The notes: generated by a model not told the origin, from the sequence alone. A stretch of DNA of 64,000 nt from Gigantopelta aegis (GCF_016097555.1 NC_054701.1:3927688-3991687), one strand, 5' to 3'. Numbered from the stretch's first letter, positions 20,234 to 31,866 are shown. Program-made: numbers and translations.

Positions 20234-20619
20234 ACCGGCCTCGGTGGCGTCGTGGTTAGGTCATCAGTATCCAGGCTGGTAGGTACTGGGTTCGGATCCC
20301 AGTTGAGGCATGGGATTTTTAATCCAGATACCGACTCCAAACCCTGAGTGAGTACTCTGCAAGGCTCAATGGGTAGGTGTAAACCACTTGCACCGACCTG
20401 TGATCCATAACTGGTTCAACAAAGGCCATGGTTTGTGCTATCCTGCCTGTGGGAAGCGCAAATAAAATATCTCTTGCTGCTAATTGGAAAGAGTAGCTCA
20501 TGTAGTGGCGACAGCGGGTTTCCTCTCAAAATCTGTGTGGTCCTTAACCATATGTCTGATGCCATATAACCGTAAATAAAATGTGTTGAGTGTGTCGTTA
20601 AATAAAACATTTCTTTCTT
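20234..20619 (+). mobile_element. SINE family B, full length with 12-bp TSD
   Basis: The head ACCGGCCTCGGTGGCGTCGT carries a tRNA-like A box, and TGGGTTCGGATCCCAG at ~20287 is the B box. The body includes GGCCATGGTTTGTGCTATCC, and the tail ends AAATAAAACATTTCTTTCTT. It is flanked by TCTGTAAAGGGT at 20222-20233 and 20620-20631, a target duplication from LINE-type priming. A second full copy is at 31079-31476. Confidence 0.92.
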
Positions 20620-20832
20620 TCTGTAAAGGGTGTGATATGCAGATGAACGTCATGAGTGAGCAATTACTAAATATTTATATTTAAGTTGTCTGTAAGCTGC
20701 TTAATATCAAGAGTCATCAAAAGCATTATTACGACTTTGCTCAAGTTTTATGTTGCTGATATGTCAATTATTTGGATTTTGCTAAATTTTAAGATGGCTA
20801 ATATTTTATGATTTACAGTATGAGAAAAAGAC

Positions 20833-20927
20833 TTACGCCTCTGCCATAAATACATCATACTGAATCCTGTCAATGTCTTTGCCATCGGGCTCCTCATCAT
20901 AGTTTTTAACACCCAGTGTGGTCATAG
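20833..20927 (-). CDS. EFCAB10-like gene, exon 3 (last recognised)
   Basis: An acceptor (TTTTCAG at 20934-20928) precedes MTTLGVKNYDEEPDGK (after a codon split across the junction) and the rest of the EF-hand-like C-terminus, ending FMAEA then TAA at 20835-20833. The stop overlaps a strong donor-like sequence (GC|GTAAGT). Because vertebrate EFCAB10 proteins run some residues further, the real transcript may splice out just before this stop to another exon at lower coordinates, which I could not find. Confidence 0.8.
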
Positions 20928-21425
20928 CTGAAAACATTAAAGTGTATATTTGAAATGTTCTGCAAAATGGCATAGCACTAATAATGTGAATCTCCTTCAT
21001 GACATGATCATGCATGGTAATACAAATGCCAAATCTGAAAAAGTACAATATTTGCAAATGGCCCAGAACAGTTTTCCAAAGTATTCACATGAAAAGTTCG
21101 AATTTTATTAGTGATGTTCCAATGAATGATTACAATCAAAAGTCGATCAGTTGGGCTCCACAACAGAAAATGTTCTCCAAGTTACCTATGGCAATTTTGC
21201 CATCATTAAATTTGAGACATGAATTCTATCAAAACTGTGGTCGTTTTTCATGGTCCCTTTTTCGATGTCGGTAAAGAAAAGAATCTCTGTAATCTAAATA
21301 CTCCTTTAAACTAGATGTTTACATGGTCCTGTGGGTGTCGAGTCTAAAAATGACAAATCTTACAAAATGCTTGTAAGCTAGCTAGTAGGTGATACCTTCT
21401 TTCTTATTGTAGGTAGGTGACATAC

Positions 21426-21590
21426 CTTCTGCATATTGTTGGTAGGACACATAGCCCGTTTGCGTAGGGTCAAGCATACCAAACAGAGAGGTGATATTGG
21501 AGTCGTCAAAAACACATGGATATTCGCGGTGAGCAGTTCGGGCATTCATCAGTCTCTCCAAGACCTCAATCGTAAACTTCTTTGGATCAT
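21426..21590 (-). CDS. EFCAB10-like gene, exon 2
   Basis: A 165-bp exon with acceptor TTTCAG (ending 21591) and donor GTATG (from 21425); phase 1 at both ends, consistent with exons 1 and 3. It encodes the end of the RIIa-like domain (DPKKFTIEVLERLMNARTA) and then an EF-hand-like segment with DDSNITSLFGMLDPTQTGY, where DPTQTGYVS resembles a calcium loop with incomplete ligands. The phases and the fit to the family make the exon secure. Confidence 0.9.
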
Positions 21591-21763
21591 CTGAAATACA
21601 GTTTAGTTCAAATAAGAATAAATTACTGTAAAAATTAACAGGCCAGTACTTTGGAAATTGGGTGGTTGAATGAGGATAGATTTCCAGAAAATTAGAGACT
21701 GAGTTTTCTGATGTTTCATGACCCCAAAAATTAGGGTAGATAGGGATTACGTTTTATTTTTTA

Positions 21764-21764
<1 letters not shown>

Positions 21765-21803
<39 letters not shown>
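21765..21803. repeat. Homopolymer run of 39 C
   Basis: An uninterrupted C run in intron 1 of the EFCAB10-like gene. Such runs are prone to length error in sequencing. Confidence 0.95.
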
Positions 21804-22722
21804 ATTTTCGAGCTAATATTTGCTGAATAGTATTCCAGATTATTTTAAAAGCTGTTTTCTTTGTGTTACAGTGCAACTGACAATACATACTCTAATCAGA
21901 ATGATTAATTATTTTCTAGACAAAAAAACATGTCCAAACCTAGTCCAACCAAAATCAGTAATGTAAACACCACCGAAGTCTAATACTACACTGTAAGGTT
22001 GTAAACTACGATGACACTAAAATAATACTATAATTTGTTTATTGGAAAAAAGTTTAATATCAAATCTGACAAAGGTAATTAAAATGTAAAATTTTAATGA
22101 ATCAGTGGAGGTGAGTATGAGAATACAGGTATTTTATACGTGTATATATTTCGGAATATTATATTCTACTAATTATCTCAGTGTTCCTGGCTCCCGATAA
22201 TGTATTACTATCTAATCTCAATGCTGTGCCAAGAAGTAAAGGGTTTCAAAGATGTTGAATATTAAACAATGTGAAGAAGAAAAAAAATCATGTCTGCACA
22301 ATTTACAGTTCCGACAAAGCTTAGGTCTCACTACACAGATCATTTCTGGGTGAGAGTTCATTCATCACGGTCCACTATAGTTACTAATTGTGACATGTTA
22401 TGGTTCACATATTCACTTCTAGGAAATGGTGAAGAATTAAAACAATATGTATGTTTAATGGTAAGCCTTCTGGCTGTATTTTGCCCATGTTATTTTGTAA
22501 TATTGTGCATCGACCTTTTGGGACATTGGTATATAGCGCAAGTGACAGCCGGAGTGAATCGGTTAATGAACCACCTGTTCGGACCGGTACTACAACCAGA
22601 TGCGGTCATATAGCAAAAAACTGAGACACAAATGTTCTCAATTTTGGAGTGAAAATAAATGCTTATATAATGTATGTTCGCAATGGTGTATGTTGTTAGT
22701 GCCAACAAGAACTCGTTCTATT

Positions 22723-23486
22723 ATGGTGGGAAAATGTATATCTTATCCCTATCAAGCTAACCACCGACACAGGGCTCCGTTACTTTCAATACAAGATATT
22801 TTTATTTATTTTAACAATAAATAAGCATTTGGTTATATATGGTATTAACAAATCAGATAAATGTGAATTTTGTCATACGTTTAGTGAAGATTTAATGCAT
22901 CTTTTTTGGTTATGTAAACATGTTCAAGCATTCTGGAATACTGTTATCAACTGGATATTCTTGAAAACTAAAATTAGACTCCAAATAAATGCACAAACAA
23001 TTATTTTAGGCAATCCTAATTATTCTAAAAAAGATAATATTGTCAATTTAATACTTCTAATTGCAAAACAATACATATATAAGTCAAAATGCAAAAGTAA
23101 AAAACTAACGTTAACTGGATTCCAGAACAATCTGAACATGTATTATTATATAGATAAATATATTGCTACAATAAATAACAGGACAACTAAATTTGAGGAA
23201 AATTTGAATATTTGGACAAAATTAATTGTATAAAATATATATTATTGTATATGTTTTTAGTTTATAACTAATTACAAGTTGATCATCGGTATATACCTTT
23301 TTTCTTTTCCACAGGAAATATATTGATATATACTAGTATATATAAATGGGAGACCATTATTATAACATGTTTGTTTGTTTTTGTGTTTTTTTTCTTTTGT
23401 TTTTATTATTTATGTATGCTTCTCTTATATGTATGCTGTATATTTGGTGGTGAAATAATAAAAAAAAAGAAAAAAAGAAAAGAAAA
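22723..23486 (+). mobile_element. 5'-truncated non-LTR retrotransposon (LINE) with 16-bp TSD
   Basis: AAGAACTCGTTCTATT occurs at 22707-22722 and again at 23487-23502, bracketing a 764-bp block with an A-rich 3' tail (AAAAAAAGAAAAAAAG). Inside, a frame at about 22829-23233 encodes a C-terminal LINE segment with the zinc-binding pattern CEFCHTFSEDLMHLFWLCKH (C-X2-C-X8-H-X4-C) followed by AFWNTVINW, typical of the region after RT in many LINE ORF2 proteins. RT and endonuclease are missing through truncation. It sits in intron 1 of the EFCAB10-like gene on the opposite strand. Confidence 0.9.
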
Positions 23487-24105
23487 AAGAACTCGTTCTA
23501 TTGGCAATCTTCGTTTGAAGTTGGGCAATTTAACATGGGTTTCAATGGCAGATGACATCTGTGTAGTGAGACCTTAGTATGAGCTCAAGAATAACTGTCA
23601 ATAAAAAAGAGGGCGAATACATGAAAACAATTCAGTGAATGTTATTTTATTTGAAATGGATTTAAATAATATCACCTGTTATGAATGGGCACATTTTTAA
23701 AATTCTACTTTGTAAATGGAACTGGAAGATGCCATTGACTTACATCGCAACATGTTCTCGGAATTAATTCGGAACTACTCGGAACTTGTGAATCGGCTGA
23801 ATTATGGCTCTCAATATTGGAAGCTTTTCATTCAAAACTCCTTGGAAGCTTAAAGACTATATGTAAAATCACACAGTGTTCCGGGTCTTCTGGTAACGAG
23901 ATCTCAGACTGACAGATCTCGTGGCATCTCTCTGCAGTTGTTATTTTTAGAATCGATGAAAATTAGGATTGATTTAAATGGAATTATTAAATAAAACTGG
24001 TAAAAAAAACAAAGAGGAATTTTTTTTTTTTTTAAAGTTTAGGGTTGGCACCAAAAATCTAGGGATGGTCGGGTAACCAGAACCAAAACACTTTTTTTTA
24101 CTATG

Positions 24106-24972
24106 CCTAAAGTCGACGACAGTCACTTTTCAGACCCATGTTTTGGCTTCGTACACAATAAATAAAAAATAACCAATGGTAATTTTTTAATATGATATAT
24201 TTGACAAAAGGTACTTTTTATTTCTTTCATCTTTTGAAACATAAAATGAATATTTTGTCCAGAATTATGAAAAATTATAAAATACTGACCTGTAAACAGC
24301 GATGTCTGCTTGTTATAGAAATTTGATAGGGGTCAAGGTTAGTAGACCAGTTTTTATTTTAATGTGGCGAAGCATTGTAATAATATAGCTAATTTCGAAT
24401 TTGAATGACGTCAGTATTCCAATGATATCACCTAAAAGTCGACGAGAGTCATTTTTCGCAACCTTGTTTTGGCTTCGTACACAATACATATAGCATATCT
24501 TACCGTAATTTCACTTGAAATCCATATTTCGTAAAAGGTACAATTTTTTAATCACAAGATTTCTTCAAACACATTCAGGTGAGTTAGTAATGTTCAAACA
24601 AAAAACATTCAATAGCAATTTTGCATTGGAATTTTTCCAGCATTCTTAAAACGGAAATGTCATGTTCCCATTTTATGGTTATTGTAAGGAGATGCAAAGT
24701 GACGTCATTCAAATTCAAAATTAGCTATATTATTACAATGCTTCCCCACATTAAAATAAAAAGTGGTCAATTAACCTTGACTCCTGTCAAATTTCTATAA
24801 CATGCAGATAACGCTGTTTACAGGTCTGTGTTGTTTTATTTTACATGAGGAAAGAAATAAAAAAGTACCTTTTGTTAAATATATCATATCAAAAAATTAC
24901 CTTTGGATATATTTTAGTTAATTGTGTACAAAGCCAAAACAAGGGTCCGAAAAGTGACTGTTGTAGACCTTA
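24106..24972. repeat. Foldback element F1, nested copies
   Basis: About 24431-24972 is one full copy in inverted orientation to 44930-45497, and 24106-24430 is a partial copy in direct orientation. The ends are AAAGTCGACGACAGTCAC-like; just inside lie TTTTGGCTTCGTACACAAT-type words in both orientations. Copies carry TGACGTCA motifs (for example near 24406 and 24702). It has no coding frame. It lies in intron 1 of the EFCAB10-like gene. Confidence 0.8.
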
Positions 24973-26244
24973 GTAGGATGTTTTTCGACAAACAAGGATA
25001 TATTGGTATCATACAATTTCGATCGACATATGTTTTCGATACTTTGTAACTGCATGTATCGCGAGATTATGCAAGATATTACGTCACTATCAGCCTGAAC
25101 ATAACAACGAAGTGTCTTTTTCCTCACAATATTAAAAATGCTTCAAGTCAAGCTGCCAACTTTATGTTTTAAGTATAATACCATAAATAATGTTCATGTT
25201 ATCAGTTTTTCGTAATGCAATATTTTGGTACTAATGAAATGCCTCTCATAGCAAAATTCAGGTATCACAAATCCCTGTAAAGTTATCATCTGCAACACTG
25301 ACATCTGACCTGCCAAAGTTAGACGATATACCACGTGATCATTACACTGAACAATAAAATTTATGGAAGGCTGGTTGGGTTACCTCTTATGTCATTCACA
25401 GCAAAGTTCTTTTGGTAATTCTGGTGGGGGGCATGTTTACATGTGCATTAAATTTACTACAAATAAAGGTGGTTTGGTGGAATTAGATTTTTTTAAAATA
25501 TATAGTTCTGTACCTCTGTCAGAGTACTTAAGGAGACAATCTGAATTTTGGTGTCGTTGATACATATAAGAAGAGGATTAGACATTAGCCTGTGACGAAA
25601 ACATAATATAAATATGTTTTCAGTGAACACTGTCTATTGGTCTGAAAATTATTCAATATTTTTTACAAGTTGCAAACAGTTTATGATTTTATTTTCAAAT
25701 GAAGATTTTGATGTAAATTATTGCATGGAGTATAGACCCTTCACTGCCATAACAAGGACAAAAATAAACAGCCAAAGAAACAATGAAAACATATGACGTT
25801 TGTGAAAATATAGCGGAGACACCTGTATGACTTAGCAGGCAGTGTTTTGGGAGAAAAACTTGGCGTTCATGGGAAATTATCACTGTTTTTCACCATAAAC
25901 TAATGAGAAAGGTAAAGTAGTATTGTATGTACGAAATATTGTTTATATTATATTTTAATTGTTTGCTTATCGTATCGAAAACATGATGCCAGGATATTTT
26001 ATTTATTTTATATTGAAACTTTTCCCAAAACTAGAGTGTGCTGCTCTGCACTCGCTTTTCCTAAAATTAAATGTATATTATTTTAATGTATTTTTATTAT
26101 AACATATTTGAATGATAACATTTATTATAACAATTGAAAAACCAGAATGTAACGGGAATAGGATTTACGCGGTTTCTTATTAATTTTACATACAACACGA
26201 CAGATACTTATTAGACAATAAAATTAAATACAATACGGTAATAC

Positions 26245-26365
26245 CTGGTCGGTTATATATAAGTTGTGTAGTCAGATTATTGAAAAGTTCTAATATTCGA
26301 TGTTTTTCCATATATTCGTGAGCTTCAGTTTCTCGCGGTCCCAGTTCCTTACTCTCGGTCGCCAT
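26245..26365 (-). CDS. EFCAB10: EFCAB10-like protein, exon 1
   Basis: ATG at 26365-26363 in a good context (AAAGATGG) starts MATESKELGPRETEAHEYME, followed by KHRILELFNNLTTQLIYNRP and donor GTATTA after 26245. The EYMEKHRILELFNNLT segment is the RIIa-type dimerisation/docking helix found at the N-terminus of EFCAB10. Together with exons 2 and 3 it gives a protein of ~126 residues: RIIa-like domain ~15-58, then one EF-hand-like region ~75-120. EFCAB10 is a small protein linked to cilia and sperm flagella by family context; its precise role is not established. Intron 1 is 4.65 kb and holds a LINE, a foldback element and a 39-C run. The gene is divergent from INTS13. The identification rests on remembered family features; exon phases fit. 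Confidence 0.82.
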
Positions 26366-27010
26366 CTTTACACAAATAATGTAACCGTGGCAACAGTAAA
26401 AATAATATGTTAATAGCAATAAAATGCATTAGTGGCATAGACTCAGAAAATAAATACAACTATCTATTTATTTATGTAATATTTATTTCTAAATTATTCA
26501 AAATAAAATTTGAATAAAATGAAAAAGAAATATCGTCTAAACGAGACTGGGCTCTCTTTCCAGGCTTTTCAAAGATGTCAGCGCCCACAAACAATAACAA
26601 CGAACAAATATTTGTTTAATAATTTACGTTATGTGTAAAGTATGATAGTTATCGGAAAATGTTTTATATATTAAAATAATGATTGTGTAAACGTCTTCTC
26701 ATTGTATATGGTTTCATTTAATTAGAGTAACTTTATTCCTTGTTTTGAACTGTAAACTTCACTTCACTGCTTCAGTCTTCATGTTACGATGTTACGAAAG
26801 CCGGGAAGAAGAGAGTTCAATAAGATTTAAACGTTCAAACTAATATTATTACGATTTTGACAGTCACATAAAAGTGTGAACAACATATCTAAAGGGTATT
26901 CTTAAACAATTGAAAGTGACTAGAAATTAAAGAAAAAAAGAAATAACATTTTATTTAAATTGTAAAATTTAACAGTATTAAATCTACTTCAGTCTGTGAT
27001 TCACATTCAA
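26366..27010. promoter_or_regulatory. Shared divergent promoter interval of EFCAB10-like and INTS13
   Basis: 645 bp separate the two start codons, which face away from each other. The interval must contain both 5' UTRs and probably a bidirectional promoter. I see no clear TATA box at a fixed distance. An acceptor-like AG at 26991-26992, shortly before the INTS13 ATG, would allow a 5' non-coding exon. Confidence 0.55.
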
Positions 27011-27262
27011 ATGGATAAAGTAACAAATCGTGAGTTTGCAAGGTCCTTAACACTTTCACACAAAACTGCATTTGTATTGGACAGAAGTCAATATTTTTCA
27101 AAGTCATGTAAACAACCTATTGAGTATGATGTGTTACTTCGAATGAAAACGCCAGGAATAATACCTGCAGCTCCAATTACAAAGTCACTTTGGTGTTGTA
27201 ATTTGGAATGCATGATAGAATACATGCGAATTGTTTTCGACATTTATCCTGTTAAAAAATTG
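27011..27262 (+). CDS. INTS13: Integrator complex subunit 13 (Asunder), exon 1
   Basis: ATG at 27011 starts an 84-codon exon ending in a GTAAGT donor at 27263 (phase 0). The protein begins MDKVTNREFARSLTLSHKTA; landmarks that match the INTS13/Asunder family are SHKTAFVLD, the PIEYDVLL block, GIIPAAPITKSLW, and EYMRIVFDIYPVKKL. With exons 2-4, about 196 residues of the N-terminal VWA-like region are present out of ~700 in the family. INTS13 is a nuclear Integrator subunit (with INTS10 and INTS14) acting in snRNA 3'-end formation and enhancer-linked transcription; in Drosophila, Asunder also affects dynein at the nuclear envelope. The N-terminal extension before SHKT is longer than in vertebrates. 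Intron 1 is 6.4 kb and packed with repeats. Confidence 0.95.
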
Positions 27263-27390
27263 GTAAGTACCGTACTTATTTGCTATGAATAAAAATTTGT
27301 CAAATTACCAAATGTGAATTAAATTTGAATTTGGTACATCCTGTTCATTATTAATTTGCTAAAAAGATGTGTTATAATATTGATGGTATG

Positions 27391-28012
27391 CGGTCAAAAC
27401 GGTCCCAGGATGAAACAGCCCTGAACATACAAACTTGTCAAAATGGCCAAAGACAAAAAGTCAAAATAGCCAAAGAAAAAAGTTAAAACCGCTAAAGGAA
27501 ATAGTCAAAACGGCCAAAGGAAATAGTTATCTTACCATAACACTAAATTAATTCTCATTACTAATGTTAACCGATATAATCAATATATCACAGGCAATCC
27601 AAAAATATATGTATAAAAACAATGGTATCACTGGTGAACACTTTATTACTACACGTTTTCAACAGAAACTGTATCACAATAACCTTTTATTACACTACTT
27701 TACCACATAAATAATAATAATAAAAACATACACACACAGCAGCTCATTTTAAAGACATTTTGCCTATTACGGCAGACGACTTGAGTTAAAATTCAAAATC
27801 CATCCCCCTATTTGAAATAAATACTAGTAATCAAAATTTATCCCATAACATTAACTCTACCCTGGGTCAGGCCACTGGTCATACCATCTCCATGAGCTAC
27901 GAGGCAATACCATTTATCTTGCATTTACACTTTGGCCGTTTTGATTTTACTTAAGGGCCATTTTGACTTTTACACTTTGGCCATTTTGACTTTTTAGAGC
28001 CGTTTTGACCAA
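27391..28012. mobile_element. Inverted-repeat element with GTCAAAAYGGCCAAAG motifs
   Basis: The left end (GGTCAAAACGGTCC, then several copies of GTCAAAATGGCCAAAG-like words to ~27525) is mirrored at the right end (CTTTGGCCATTTTGAC words, ending GAGCCGTTTTGACC at ~28012). Interior is AT-rich without a gene. Multiple sub-terminal motifs could bind a transposase. No convincing target duplication found. Confidence 0.7.
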
Positions 28013-28073
28013 TTATTTTAATTTAAATTTAATTTACAGATTTATTATCAAATTCACCAAATTATTATTTAGA

Positions 28074-28399
28074 AGAAGAAGAAGTTTGTTTTGTTTAACG
28101 ACACCATTAGAGCACATTGATTCATTAATTAATCATAAGCTATTGGATTTTAAACATTTGGTAATTCTGACTCGCAGTCAACAGAGGAAACCTACTACAT
28201 TTTCCTGATGCAGCAAGGGATTTTTTATATGCACTTTCTCACAGACAGGAAAGCACATACCATAACATTTGACCAGCTGTGGTGCACTGGTTGGAACAAG
28301 AAAAAACCTAATCAGCTGAATGGATTCACTGAGGTGATTCGATCCTGTGACGCAAGCACCTCAGGCGTGCGCTCTACCGATTGAGCTAAATCCCACCAA
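28074..28399 (-). mobile_element. SINE with a different tRNA-like head, full length with 16-bp TSD
   Basis: Minus orientation. The head, read on the minus strand, is GGGATTTAGCTCAATCGGTA then GAGCGC (A box) and GGATCGAATCAC (B box); the body and tail are shared with SINE family A (complement of GTTTGTTTTGTTTAACGACA). CAAATTATTATTTAGA flanks it at 28058-28073 and 28400-28415. The same body under a different tRNA head shows that the family has swapped its promoter. Confidence 0.9.
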
Positions 28400-28888
28400 C
28401 AAATTATTATTTAGATATGTCCAGCTTAAAGAGGAGCAGGTCAGCTCATCCCAGAACTAAGATGGCCACTTACACAACTCGTGACGAGTGGTTGGTCCGT
28501 TCGCTCTAGTCTGTGTAAGCCACTACTTGCCCCTCCCAAAATGTTACTGCATGTCTTGCCCCTTTGCCTGGTAAATGTACAAACTCATCCCTGCTATTTA
28601 TCAATACTTAACCTTTAAACTACTGGATTAATTTTGATAAAAACGATGTTGAGTTGGTATAAGTTTATAATTTTTACTCACATGTATTCACTTAAATGTT
28701 TTATAAATACATCAAATAAAGTTCATATTTGAATCTGTAAGTATTATTTTCGTGGGTTTTTATAATTTTTATGATATTTTAGATCAATTAACGTTGATTA
28801 AATTCGGCAAGAAATTGAAAGAAAAAGTCATGTTTACTTACGCGCATTTGTGGCGAGCTGTCCAGTATTTATGTCCACTAGCATAGGA

Positions 28889-29020
28889 GTCGGGGGGGGG
28901 GGGGGGGGGAGGGTCATGTGCCCCCCACTTTTCAGATATTTTGCTTTATATTTGCTTTATAATAGTGTAAATGTTTGTAAATATAAAAGTGTGCCACCCT
29001 CCCCCCCCCCCCCCCCCCAC
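28889..29020. repeat. G-run and C-run pair
   Basis: 18 G at 28892-28909 and about 18 C at 29001-29018, on the same strand ~90 bp apart in intron 1 of INTS13. They could pair with each other or form G-quadruplex structures. Confidence 0.85.
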
Positions 29021-29671
29021 ACTTTTTGGGACTGATTTTCTGACCACAATTTTTATTTTATTAAAAAAACAAACTACAATCCATATCCCAATATTTGGTG
29101 ATTTTCATGTGACGTGCTGCCATTGTTGTCAAGCGAAAATACTTGCCAAAAAACACTTTTTAAACTCAAAATTCCAAGGTATTTTCCATTGAAAAACAAA
29201 CAAAAGCTAGCATGCTGTCAGATAAACTGTTTCCTGTTTAAAAAAATTTGTTTCTGGTGAGTGTTAGGTACAAAACGGCGGGAAATATGAAATGGGGAAT
29301 ACACTTTACACAGTATGTTTAATGGTGTGACATCGGGCAAGATATCTCGCCTGTAGTAGTCAGAAGGTTAGAGGGGAAGTAAATCAGTTATGAGCCTTAT
29401 TTGTTGGAAAGATGCATACCCAGACCACCAACACATACTGACACTATAAGAACTGAAAAACACGTAATTTTACAGTTAATAAAAAAAATGTGAGTATTCC
29501 GGCTAACTAGGGGCAGCCATTTTCTTTTGTTTTCGTTGCGTCCGGTATTCTAGCTTGGGGCAAAGTGATGTAAGCTCCTACCAATTCCTGTATGCACAGT
29601 GTAAACAAATGCAACGATTTACGACAAAGTGCCCGCTTTCATCAACCTGTCTTGTAAAAACAACATAAATG

Positions 29672-29865
29672 CAGGGCTAGCTCTGGGTGAGCAAAATGTT
29701 TCGCCAAATTGTCTATTAAACTTCAAAAATTTGCAGAAATCGACAGTTACTTTCTAAAAAATGTAAATTTTTACATGAAATTATTTCGCCAAATTAAAAT
29801 AAAATTTGCCAACTACTTTCAAAATTCGCATTTGGCGAATTTGGCGAGTGCCAGAGCTAGCCCAG
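29672..29865. mobile_element. 194-bp MITE with GGGCTAGCTCTGG ends and 6-bp TSD
   Basis: The ends GGGCTAGCTCTGG and CCAGAGCTAGCCC are perfect complements over 13 bp, just inside terminal CA/AG. TAAATG flanks it at 29666-29671 and 29866-29871. The interior has TTCGCCAAATT-like words in both orientations. CAG-type ends with a 6-bp duplication suggest a hAT-related subgroup; not proven. Confidence 0.85.
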
Positions 29866-29877
29866 TAAATGACTTGA

Positions 29878-30124
29878 TAATATAATAAACTATTTAACTC
29901 AATATATAATACACTATTTAACTCAATATATAATAAACTATTGAACTCAATATATAATAAACTATTGAACTCAATATATAATAAACTATTGAACTCAATA
30001 TATAATACACTATTTAACTCAATATATAATACACTATTTAACTCAATATATAATAAACTATTTAACTCAATATATAATAAACTATTTAACTCAATATATA
30101 ATAAACTATTTAACTCAATATATT
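29878..30124 (+). repeat. 24-bp tandem array, ~10 copies
   Basis: Unit ACTCAATATATAATAAACTATTTA with a few variants (AATACACT, TATTGA). In intron 1 of INTS13. Confidence 0.95.
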
Positions 30125-30309
30125 TCTGTTTGCATTAATAGAACGAAATGGGGTTGTAGTATTTTTCTCTCTTACAAATCCAAAGTGAAAAAGGCATGTA
30201 CTATTAGGCCTATTGGTAGGGTATGTTGGATCAAAGCAAAAAACAACCACTCACGATACCCAAGTGATAATGTTCTTTTCTCTGGGACTACGTAATTGGT
30301 TAGTTCTGT

Positions 30310-30377
30310 GATTTTAGATGATAAGATAAAAAATCAGTGTACTCTAGTGGCGTCGTTAAATAAAACAAACTTGACTT
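30310..30377 (+). repeat. SINE family A tail fragment
   Basis: CTCTAGTGGCGTCGTTAAAT followed by AAAACAAACTTGACTT is the 3' tail of family A with only a little of the body. Confidence 0.7.
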
Positions 30378-30436
30378 TTTGATATATAATTGAATATGCA
30401 TACCAGTCTAAAAGCCTTGCGTGAGCATTCCTTTAC

Positions 30437-30810
30437 GGGCAAGACGTAGCCCAGTGAAAAGAACTTGCCTGATGCATCATCGGTCTAGGATTGGTTCACG
30501 TTGGTGATACCATTAGCCTAATTCTCAATATAACCATTATCCATTTATCCATTAGTAGCAAGGGATCTTTTATATGCTTCATCCCGCAGACAAGATAGCA
30601 CATACCATGAACAGTTGGTATGTTAAAGGTCATGGTATGTGCTATCTTGTCTGCGGGATGAAGCATATAAAAGATCCCTTGCTACTAATGGATAAATGTA
30701 GCGGGTTTCCTCTCAAAGACTATATGTAAAAATGTCCAAATGTTTGATATTCAATATACCCAGTGATTAATAAATCAATTTGTGTCATGCAACAAAACTA
30801 ACTTTAACTT
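30437..30810 (+). mobile_element. SINE family A carrying a perfect 69-bp inverted duplication
   Basis: Head GGGCAAGACGTAGCCCAGTG, body and tail (AACAAAACTAACTTTAACTT) are family A in plus orientation. Within it, 30542-30610 is a perfect reverse complement of 30630-30698, leaving a 19-nt loop (30611-30629). The second arm is the normal SINE body; the first arm replaces the segment that should precede it. In intron 1 of INTS13. Confidence 0.92.
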
Positions 30811-31078
30811 AATGATTGTACTAAAAAAATCTAAGTCCTCATTTGTATTACACAGCTTACATATATACTTTGGTAGCCAATATCGATTTGAAGATTTGCT
30901 GCATGGAAAATTCTGTTTCCAAAATCTTGATAAGCAATATTTCTAGCCCATTGAAAATGGATTAGCAACTACGGTTTTAAAATTGTGTAGCGATCTCTGA
31001 AACTTGCGTAGTGAATCGTGCTGCGATACTGAACAAAATGTGTCCTGTGTTGTTATGAAACTAATTTGATAAATATAG

Positions 31079-31476
31079 TAAAAGTAAAGTTTGTTTTATT
31101 TAACAACGCCACTAGAGCACATTGATTTTTTATCTTATCATCGGCTATTGGACGTCAAACATATGGTCATTCTGACACTGGTTTTTAGAGGAAACCTGCT
31201 GTCACCACATAGGCTACTCTTTTATGACAGGCAGCAAGGGATCTTTTATTTGCATTTCTCACAGACAGGATAGCACAAACCATGGCCTTTGTTGAACCAG
31301 TTATGGATCACTGGTCGGTGCAAGTGGTTTACACATACCCATTGAGCCTTGCGGAGCACTCACTCAAGGTTTGGAGTCTGTATTTGGATTAAAAATCCCA
31401 TGATTCGACTGGGATCTGAACCCAGTACCTACCAGCCTGTAGACCGATAGCCTAACCATGACACTACCGAGGTCGG
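31079..31476 (-). mobile_element. SINE family B, full length with 14-bp TSD
   Basis: Minus orientation; ends in CCGACCTCGGTAGTGTCATG (read on the minus strand) and shares body words with 20234-20619, but its tail resembles family A. TTTGATAAATATAG flanks it at 31065-31078 and 31477-31490. Confidence 0.92.
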
Positions 31477-31718
31477 TTTGATAAATATAGATGCACATGT
31501 ATGTAGCTGACAAATATGCTGGAATAAAAACAAATTAAACAGAACAAATGTTAACTTTGTCCAACACATGTAATAATAAGTGTATATCACCCAAAGGATG
31601 TTCATGGGCAAGTGGGAATGAGCTGACAAGCATTCCTAGAATGTACTGGCCCTAAGTTGAGCCAGCTGATTTTCACTAATGTAACTTGCAAACTATACTT
31701 TAATGTGAATATAGCAGA

Positions 31719-31866
31719 TGTTTTTCTGCTCAATGTGTACAGGGCTTCTAGAATTGTTTTTCTGCTCAATGTGTACAGGGCTTCTAGAATTGTTTTTCTG
31801 CTCAATGTGTACAGGGCTTCTAGAATTGTTTTTCTGCTCAATGTGTACAGGGCTTCTAGAATTGTT
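31719..31866 (+). repeat. 36-bp tandem array, four copies, at a transposon end
   Basis: Unit TGTTTTTCTGCTCAATGTGT then ACAGGGCTTCTAGAAT. Each unit contains flanking DNA plus the terminal CAGGGCTTCTAGA of the element at 31740-33397. Confidence 0.95.

Noticed and set aside
22290..22613. 107-codon plus-strand frame in EFCAB10 intron 1
   Set aside because: No recognisable domain, no splice context and atypical composition; treated as chance.
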